A stretch of DNA of 11,349 nt from an uncultured Alphaproteobacteria bacterium (GTDB lineage Bacteria > Pseudomonadota > Alphaproteobacteria > RF32 > CAG-239). Of this stretch, positions 6,014-11,349 are shown piece after piece. The translations under genes were made by a program, and so were the position numbers. Each line of letters begins with the position of its first letter. Position 1 is the stretch's first letter. The notes beneath the pieces were generated by a model. It was not told where the DNA came from. It worked only from the letters and a program-made list of their open reading frames with translations, and ran no database searches. Where the stretch lies: positions 1 through 11,349 of the forward strand of contig CALXTH010000068.1 in NCBI GenBank assembly GCA_944391365.1, written 5' to 3'.

Positions 6014-6058
6014 TGTAATATACTGACCGGAAATGATAAAAACAGGGAACAAAAAAGA

Positions 6059-6718
6059 ATGTTTGGAATAAAAATATCGTTGTTTTCGGGCGCCAAAACA
6101 CTGGAAACCAAAATCGACAGCTTCCACGACAAAGTCATTGACGCGGCAATGATGTTCAACAAATCAATAACGACTTACCTCACGGAAGGACGCAGCGAAA
6201 ATTTCAAGAAACACAACAAACAGCTCCGCCAGATTGAACACGACGCCGACCAGCTCCGTCGCGATATTGAAAACCGTCTTTACACCCAAAACCTCATCCC
6301 GGACTTGCGGGCAGATGTGCTTGAACTCGTCGAAAACCTCGACAAAGTCATCAACCGCTTTGATGAGGTATCCTACCAGTTTTATATCGAGCGCCCCGAA
6401 ATCCCGGAAATTTACCATGTCCGCATCACCGAACTGGTCGGACAGGTCACTGAATGCGCTGAAAACATGAGCATCGCCTCCCGGTCATTTTTCCGTAATT
6501 TCAGCTCTGTGCGCGACTTTTCGCAAAAAGTCTATTTTCTGGAACATGAAACAGACTTAAGCTCCGGCCACCTAAAAGAAAGCATCTTCGATTCGGACAT
6601 GCCGCTGGCCAACAAAATCCAGCTCAGTACTTTAATTGACGAAATCGAAAACATCGCCGACCTGGCTGAAGATTGCGTCGACGAACTGTTGATTTTCACC
6701 ATTAAGCGGGACATCTGA
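6059..6718 (+). CDS. DUF47 family PhoU-like protein, partner of the phosphate transporter
   Basis: A 219-residue, almost wholly helical protein of the DUF47 (PhoU_div) family, whose usual length is about 205-220. It begins with the family's FSGAK-like stretch (LFSGAKTLETKIDSFHDKV). It shows two PhoU-like acidic helix motifs: EHDADQLRRDIENRLY (about 60-75) and IDEIENIADLAEDCVDEL (192-209), which in PhoU relatives bind metal clusters. Genes of this family commonly sit beside low-affinity phosphate transporters and are thought to modulate them. Here the TGA stop overlaps the transporter ATG by one base (TGATG), pointing to translational coupling. The start has only a weak AGGGA upstream, but stops close by rule out a longer form. 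Confidence 0.9.
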   Translation: MFGIKISLFSGAKTLETKIDSFHDKVIDAAMMFNKSITTYLTEGRSENFKKHNKQLRQIEHDADQLRRDIENRLYTQNLIPDLRADVLELVENLDKVINRFDEVSYQFYIERPEIPEIYHVRITELVGQVTECAENMSIASRSFFRNFSSVRDFSQKVYFLEHETDLSSGHLKESIFDSDMPLANKIQLSTLIDEIENIADLAEDCVDELLIFTIKRDI

Positions 6719-7767
6719 TGGATCTGTTGTTTCTTTTCTTTTTAAGCAGTGGACTGTTTCTGGGCTGGTCACTCGGCGCCAATGACGCGGCCAACATTTT
6801 CGGCACCGCGGTCGGCAGCAAAATGCTCCGTTTCAAAACCGCCGCAGTCGTTTCCTGCCTGTTTATCATCATCGGTGCGGTTTTTGCCGGCGGTGGCACC
6901 AGCGCCACCCTGAACGAGCTCGGTTCGGTCAATGCGCTCGCCGGGGCATTCATGGTTGCCCTGTCAGCGGCACTGACCGTCTATTGGATGGTCTCATCCG
7001 GACTTTTGGTTTCCACCTCACAGGCCATCGTCGGCGGCATTATCGGCTGGAACCTGTACAGCGGTTATGAAACAGACATCGGAATCTTGTCCACGATTGT
7101 CAGTTCCTGGATTCTCTGCCCGCTGCTGAGCGGAGGCATCGCCGTCATTGTCTACCTGATTATCAAAAACATTCTGCATTTTTCCCATATCCACCTCCTC
7201 CGTCAGGACAGTTATCTCCGCTGCGGCTTGTTGATTATCGCCGCTTTCGGAGGCTATGCGCTCGGCGCCAACAATATCGCCAACGTCATGGGGGTTTTTG
7301 TGGATTCCAGCCCCTTTCAGAGCATTTACATTGACGGCTGGTATTTCAGCAAAACCCAGATTTTGTTTCTGCTTGGCGCATTAGCCATCTGCATCGGCAT
7401 TTTCACCTATTCGCAAAAGACAATCAAAACCGTCGGCAACAACCTGATGTCCATGACCCCGACCATTGCCTGGATTATCGTTTTTTCCCAATCGCTGGTC
7501 CTGTTTTTATTTGCGTCCCAAAGTCTGAAAGAACTTCTGATGGAACACGGGCTTCCCTCTCTGCCGCTGGTTCCGGTTTCAAGCTCTCAGGCCGTCATCG
7601 GCGCCATCATCGGCATCGGCCTGGCCAAAGGCGGCCGCAACATCAGCTGGAGCACCATCGGCAAAATCATCATCGGCTGGATCGCCACACCGCTGATTTC
7701 CGCCGCCCTGTGTTTCATCTCCCTCTTCTTTCTTGAAAACGTCTTTCAGCAAAAGGTCTATATGTAA
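6718..7767 (+). CDS. Inorganic phosphate transporter, PiT/PHO4 family
   Basis: A 349-residue membrane protein with about ten hydrophobic segments, similar in length to the short bacterial PiT proteins. The family's inverted duplication is clear: GANDAANIFGTAVGSK (20-35) matches GANNIANVMGVF (183-194), and STSQAIVGGIIG (99-110) matches SSSQAVIGAIIG (288-299). These motifs form the ion and phosphate site. PiT transporters move phosphate, usually as a metal-phosphate complex, with protons or sodium across the inner membrane. Some relatives carry sulfate, but the coupled DUF47 gene favours phosphate. No start is possible far from the ATG at 6718, which overlaps the upstream stop. No PhoB box was seen, in line with a constitutive low-affinity system. 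Confidence 0.94.
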   Translation: MDLLFLFFLSSGLFLGWSLGANDAANIFGTAVGSKMLRFKTAAVVSCLFIIIGAVFAGGGTSATLNELGSVNALAGAFMVALSAALTVYWMVSSGLLVSTSQAIVGGIIGWNLYSGYETDIGILSTIVSSWILCPLLSGGIAVIVYLIIKNILHFSHIHLLRQDSYLRCGLLIIAAFGGYALGANNIANVMGVFVDSSPFQSIYIDGWYFSKTQILFLLGALAICIGIFTYSQKTIKTVGNNLMSMTPTIAWIIVFSQSLVLFLFASQSLKELLMEHGLPSLPLVPVSSSQAVIGAIIGIGLAKGGRNISWSTIGKIIIGWIATPLISAALCFISLFFLENVFQQKVYM

Positions 7768-7796
7768 AACCAAACAGCATTCCTCTTATACGACAC

Positions 7797-7827
7797 AAGC
7801 CCCGCCATTAACCGGGGCTTTCCCTTT
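7797..7827 (+). terminator. Terminator of the phosphate transport operon
   Basis: AAGCCCCG (7797-7804) pairs with CGGGGCTT (7813-7820) around an 8-base loop, followed by a T/C-rich tail (TCCCTTT). The T run is imperfect, but the 8-base GC-rich stem placed 30 bases after the stop fits a terminator. Confidence 0.7.
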
Positions 7828-7850
7828 CTGTACTGCCGGATAAATCCGCC

Positions 7851-8615
7851 CTACTTACCGACATTCAGTTTCAAATTGTTCCACCCGCTGCTTTGCTTTG
7901 GCTCCGGCGCGGGAGCAGGTGCAGACTCAGCCTCTTCCCAGTTGCGGATCGGTTGATTTTTATTCTGCTCCGCCACCATCTTCTGCTGGGATGTACTCTG
8001 CGGCACCCCGATCGGCAGCAGCTGGTTGAGCAGCGCCGGTGATGTAAAAGGCACGGTCTGCCCTTTGAACGAGTCAACCATCACATCCAAAATCTCCGCG
8101 CCCGGCTTAAAATTATAGGCCTTAACCTTGCCGCCGTAAAAAATCGCAATTGAATGACACGGCGCTGAAATCAGCACATCCGTCGCATCAATCCCCTTGA
8201 CAAAACGCAGCATCAGCTTTGGCTTAATCACACATTGCTCAGTCGTATTAAAATCAATATTCCCGCTGTTGGCAAACAACTGTTCTTCAATCATGGTTTT
8301 CAGCTCCGGATTCAACACGCCGCAAAACCCGGTCAGCGCCATGCCGTTAATCGTATAGCCGCTGTAATCATTCGGACGATTCGCCACCTGATAACAAAAC
8401 ACCTGCTCCGCCCCGGTAATATTGTCAATCGCACTTTTCCCGATTGAATCGGTAATCGTCCCTAGCACCTTTACCTGCGACTGAGCCTGCCGCCGCCACG
8501 CACCGCTCTCCTGCTGAAAAGACTGCACTCCTTCCCGCACGGTTCCGCTCTGTGCCTGCGCATTGCCACACAACACCGCCGCCACACCGGCAATCAGACA
8601 AAATCTTTTCAACAT
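7851..8615 (-). CDS. Exported protein of unknown function with four mature cysteines
   Basis: I do not recognise the family. The start at 8615 is chosen over the in-frame ATG at 8630, because GAGGAG (8623-8628) sits 7 bases before 8615 whereas nothing comparable precedes 8630. That gives 254 residues. Residues 1-21 are a signal peptide (MLKRFCLIAGVAAVLCGNAQA). The mature part has a charged Gln-rich stretch, then a compact domain (about 65-190) with Cys74, Cys98, Cys128 and Cys153, consistent with two disulfides, and motifs EQVFCYQV, GYTINGM, LRFVKGIDATDVLISAPCHS and FYGGKVKAYNF. A Pro/Ala linker (APAPAPEP, 232-239) leads to a short tail. It likely acts in the periplasm or outer membrane. It lies downstream of the PilV-like gene in the same orientation, but a terminator between them argues for separate units. 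Confidence 0.75.
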   Translation of the reverse strand: MLKRFCLIAGVAAVLCGNAQAQSGTVREGVQSFQQESGAWRRQAQSQVKVLGTITDSIGKSAIDNITGAEQVFCYQVANRPNDYSGYTINGMALTGFCGVLNPELKTMIEEQLFANSGNIDFNTTEQCVIKPKLMLRFVKGIDATDVLISAPCHSIAIFYGGKVKAYNFKPGAEILDVMVDSFKGQTVPFTSPALLNQLLPIGVPQSTSQQKMVAEQNKNQPIRNWEEAESAPAPAPEPKQSSGWNNLKLNVGK

Positions 8616-8707
8616 ATAACTGCTCCTCATTCCGTCAAAGACCTGCTTTTATATTACCAAAAACAAAAATCAAATCCAGCAAAAAAGACATACATCCAAA
8701 TCTATCA

Positions 8708-8745
8708 ACAAAAAATACGCCGGAAACAAAAGCCCCGGCGCATTT
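8708..8745. terminator. Terminator after the PilV-like gene
   Basis: ATACGCCGG (8715-8723) pairs with CCGGCGCAT (8735-8743), with one G-T pair, around an 11-base loop. On the - strand the stem is followed by TTTTTT (complement of 8709-8715), about 20 bases after the stop of the gene ending at 8763. The + side also carries a T run. The remaining 90 bases before the next - strand gene show no convincing promoter, only a TAATATAAA-like -10 candidate. Confidence 0.85.
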
Positions 8746-8762
8746 TTCTCAAAGTCCTCCGT

Positions 8763-11349
8763 TTACCACGGATCATAATAATTCAGATCCGGATCATTCA
8801 GACGTTTAACATAATCGGTGTCTTTCGTCCATCCCTGCCTGAAGTTATTCAGCTGGTCATACTTATCGACCAATTCATCGGAATAACGGGTATTACCGCG
8901 GTCAAAATAACAATAGACCGTCACATAAGCCTCCAGCTGACGTTTCAAAACCGGAAACAGATTCCAGATAACCATCTGGTTTGCCGGCGTTCCGCTCGGT
9001 TTATCCACTTCACCACCCAAATCATCAATATAATCCTTGAAATAGGTGTACGGATACATAAAGCCCATAATCGCGCTCCAGCCTAAAAAGTCCTCTTTCT
9101 GTCCGTGCGGATACACATTGGCGCGCAGCCAGGTGCTCTTCTGGAAATACAATGGGGTCGGATTCTCCGGATCAGAAGGATTGTACGGATAACTCGGTGT
9201 CCACAAATCCTGCCGCTTATTGTGCAGCACACCCGGCACACCGGCCTGCCCCATGGCCCAGCCGGCAGGCGTAATCGTCACCACGCGGGCATATCCCGGC
9301 GGACACTGCGGCGCCGGAATAATCCCCAGCCACGGTGATGTCCAACAGGTATGGTTGCTGCAGCTTTTTCCGTGTGCCTCTTTCGCAACCACACTGGAAC
9401 CTGATTTTTCAACCTTCAGTTTTCCCCAATACGGCACCTCTTCATTATAGGTATTGTCCACCACATAAATACCTTTATTGATAAAGTCCGGCAAAATATC
9501 GCTCAGGCGCGAACCACCGCGGGTTGTCAGCTTAATATCATGCATCACGGACGTATAAGCCGGATTAACCTGATACGCATCATACGCGACAACACCATTT
9601 GCCGAATAACCGGTATCATTTGTTCCCGCCGGCAAAGCATCGGACTCCAGCTCCCGGTTATCAACAAAGCGGTCAGCCTTGATATATCCGGCATCCAGTT
9701 TGTTCCCATCTGAATCACGTTGCCCGGCAATCGATTCAATTTCCAAAACACCCTTGCGGATATGCACCGACCCTTTCTCCGTCGTATCATCATTGCTGAT
9801 AGACAACAACGCTCCGGCGCCATCTTTCATAAAGTGAACATAATCATCATCGGTTTCCACCTGACGGACTGCTCCGGTATCAACAATAAACGAACCGGAT
9901 TGCACCATGGTCCGTTTCACCGTCGGACTGTTTGCATCCGTGTCATCCAGCACACCCTCATCAATTACAAATTGCGGTGTGTCTGAAGCTCCACCGTTGC
10001 GGCCACCATCCACGCCGTCCGTATCAAATTCAAACCGCCCCTGCGTAATATGGAACTCATCGGTCGGCCCTGCCCAGATATGGCTGTTCGCCGGATTACC
10101 GTCGGCCCACTGTGCGGTAAACCCGAAATAATCATTGCCACTATCCGACCAATCACTCCCCAGCAAACCACCATACAGTGTTTTAGCCTTAAAGTTATCC
10201 GACTTCAGCTCGCCCTCAACCGTCAGGTTACCACCGATTGTCACATTCTTGGCAAAATTTGCATCCTCGGCAACATCAAGCGTATTATTGATAACAGTCG
10301 GCCCGTTCAATGTTGTATCCCCGTCAACAGTCAGATTTCCGCCGACATGTACATTCTTCCCAAAATCAGCATCTCCGTTCACATTAAGCGTGTTATTAAT
10401 CGTTGTCGGTCCGTTCAGCGTCGTACTGCCGTTCACCGTCAGATTCCCGCCGGTTCCGTCATCACCGCCGAGCACCGTGTCTCCGGTCACATTAAAGTTG
10501 TTATTAACCGTTGTCTCCCCGCCGATGGTCGTGGTCCCGTCGATAATTGTATTTCCGCCAATCGTCGTATCTCCGGTCACTCCCAGACCACCGCCGACCG
10601 TCGTATCCCCGGCAATATTGGCTGAACCGTCGACCTTCGCATTACCCATCGTGGCATTACCGCTGGCATCGACCTCAAAACCGCCGCCGGCCGCATTAAA
10701 CGACCCGTCATCACCGTTTACGGTAAAGTTACCGTTGCCGACATCAATACCGCCCTTGTTGATTTCCAACCCGGCCTCACCGGGAGCCAAACCATTACCC
10801 TCAACAATCAGCTTGTTAATACCATCAATATTATTATCCCCCATGTGCAGCGTTGTTTCCATGGTGTTCAAATCCGGCCGCCCCGGATACTCTTTCCGGT
10901 ACAACACATTCTCATTCAGACTGCTGCCGTCAGAAATCGGCTGAATTGACGACGTAATAATCGCCCCGTCGGCAACCGCACCTGTCAAACCGAACGTATT
11001 TTGAATTCCGTCAATATGCCAAACACCCTGCACACCGTTGGCATCGCCTTCCTGAGCATAACCGCCGTTGCTCCCGATCATGGAGGCAATCCGCGATGCC
11101 CTGAGCATCGGCAAATCACCTTTAGGATCGGCAATCACAAACCCCGTCAGGCGTGAAACATCCTTCTTTGTCGTCGTCCCGTCATCATTCGGCGATTCGA
11201 CCTCTGCCGTTTTCCGGGCAATCGCCACCCGGTAGCCGTCAAAAGTCCGACTTCCCTGAATTGTCCCGTCACCCTTGATAAAACCATACGGCAGATAATC
11301 ACACAAATGCCCGACTTCAATAACCTGATAAGCCTCATCTTTTGTCATA
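8763..11349 (-). CDS. PilV-like pilus tip protein with repeat stalk, 5' end off the window (partial)
   Basis: The last 861 residues of a larger protein. The Met at 11346-11348 is probably internal, since PilV-like proteins start with a prepilin leader and hydrophobic helix some 60-70 residues earlier. The visible N-terminal part resembles the constant region of type IVb minor pilin PilV: DYLPYGF, SRIASMIGSNGGY (85-97), GVWHIDG, and NVLYRKEYPGRPDLNTMETTLHMG (147-170). A Gly/Asn/Thr-rich stalk (about 200-380) with GGNLTV repeats follows, likely a beta-roll or trimeric fibre. A middle domain (380-600) comes next, then a C-terminal domain with CSNHTC, QCPPGYARVVTITPAGWAMGQ and a single YCYF cysteine. 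Such proteins sit at the pilus tip and choose the surface bound. No shufflon segments are seen. Neighbouring pilus genes would lie beyond the right edge. Confidence 0.75.
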   Translation of the reverse strand, partial: MTKDEAYQVIEVGHLCDYLPYGFIKGDGTIQGSRTFDGYRVAIARKTAEVESPNDDGTTTKKDVSRLTGFVIADPKGDLPMLRASRIASMIGSNGGYAQEGDANGVQGVWHIDGIQNTFGLTGAVADGAIITSSIQPISDGSSLNENVLYRKEYPGRPDLNTMETTLHMGDNNIDGINKLIVEGNGLAPGEAGLEINKGGIDVGNGNFTVNGDDGSFNAAGGGFEVDASGNATMGNAKVDGSANIAGDTTVGGGLGVTGDTTIGGNTIIDGTTTIGGETTVNNNFNVTGDTVLGGDDGTGGNLTVNGSTTLNGPTTINNTLNVNGDADFGKNVHVGGNLTVDGDTTLNGPTVINNTLDVAEDANFAKNVTIGGNLTVEGELKSDNFKAKTLYGGLLGSDWSDSGNDYFGFTAQWADGNPANSHIWAGPTDEFHITQGRFEFDTDGVDGGRNGGASDTPQFVIDEGVLDDTDANSPTVKRTMVQSGSFIVDTGAVRQVETDDDYVHFMKDGAGALLSISNDDTTEKGSVHIRKGVLEIESIAGQRDSDGNKLDAGYIKADRFVDNRELESDALPAGTNDTGYSANGVVAYDAYQVNPAYTSVMHDIKLTTRGGSRLSDILPDFINKGIYVVDNTYNEEVPYWGKLKVEKSGSSVVAKEAHGKSCSNHTCWTSPWLGIIPAPQCPPGYARVVTITPAGWAMGQAGVPGVLHNKRQDLWTPSYPYNPSDPENPTPLYFQKSTWLRANVYPHGQKEDFLGWSAIMGFMYPYTYFKDYIDDLGGEVDKPSGTPANQMVIWNLFPVLKRQLEAYVTVYCYFDRGNTRYSDELVDKYDQLNNFRQGWTKDTDYVKRLNDPDLNYYDPW
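10209..10451 (-). repeat. Tandem 36-residue GGNLTV stalk repeats of the PilV-like protein
   Basis: Two 108-base units and the start of a third encode GGNLTV, TTLNGPT-x-INNTL-x-V and DA-x-F-x-KNV at matching places (residues 300-335, 336-371, 372-380). Looser GG-x-T/GDTT/TTIGG units extend the repeat to about 10751. The bases differ at many synonymous sites between the units. Confidence 0.8.

Noticed and set aside
8616..8630. ATG at 8630 as start of the exported four-cysteine protein
   Set aside because: The GAGGAG ribosome-binding site lies between the two ATGs, 7 bases before the one at 8615, and the signal peptide is more typical when started there.
10135..10944. + strand open frame of 269 codons, Pro/Ser/Val-rich
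   Set aside because: It is a shadow of the repetitive Gly/Asn/Thr stalk of the PilV-like gene on the other strand. Its repeats simply mirror those of the real gene.
8763..11349. Shufflon-type inversion sites in or beside the PilV-like gene
   Set aside because: No repeated short recombination sites of the plasmid R64 type and no alternative C-terminal cassettes were seen by eye; the coding frame is continuous to the stop.

Overview
The window looks like a chromosomal segment of a Gram-negative alphaproteobacterium, possibly one of the uncultured host-associated (gut) lineages. This placement is an inference from three things: the xseB-ispA pair, large secreted cysteine-rich proteins with a DUF1566-like end, and a PilV-like pilus protein. 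No rRNA, tRNA, CRISPR array, transposase or integrase is visible. Coding density is high and there is no gene-free stretch longer than about 210 bases.

Layout. (1) Bases 1-1221, + strand: the 3' part of a secreted cysteine-rich modular protein. Its frame is open to the left edge and runs through two palindromic repeat elements. (2) 1280-1558, - strand: a small ArsR-type regulator, facing the first gene across a shared terminator. (3) 1733-2883, + strand: xseB-ispA, a housekeeping operon (exonuclease VII small subunit, farnesyl diphosphate synthase). (4) 2944-4917, - strand: a second, complete cysteine-rich protein with a signal peptide, four 50-residue six-cysteine repeats and a DUF1566-like C-terminal domain. 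Its linker carries the same kind of palindromic element as the first gene. (5) 5123-5881, - strand: an envelope DsbA/ScsC-like thiol oxidoreductase with a CGFC active site. (6) 6059-7767, + strand: a DUF47 (PhoU-like) protein and a PiT-family phosphate transporter, overlapping by one base. (7) 7851-8615, - strand: an unrecognised exported protein with four cysteines in its mature part. (8) 8763-11349, - strand: most of a PilV-like pilus tip protein with a Gly/Asn/Thr-rich repeat stalk. Its N-terminus lies off the right edge.

How the parts relate. Regions 3 and 6 are ordinary metabolism and transport. Regions 1, 4, 5, 7 and 8 are all envelope or surface proteins. The two cysteine-rich paralogues share an entry motif (VCFI followed by a GGA/GGE stretch), a 62-65 residue module and a Ser/Gly linker, but end in different C-terminal domains, which suggests a domain-swapping surface family. 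They would need many disulfides, and a thiol oxidoreductase gene sits directly upstream of one of them. The most unusual feature is that hairpin-type repeats of a normally intergenic kind are translated in frame in both paralogues, at matching positions and in the same frame. This recalls the Rickettsia palindromic elements inserted into genes.
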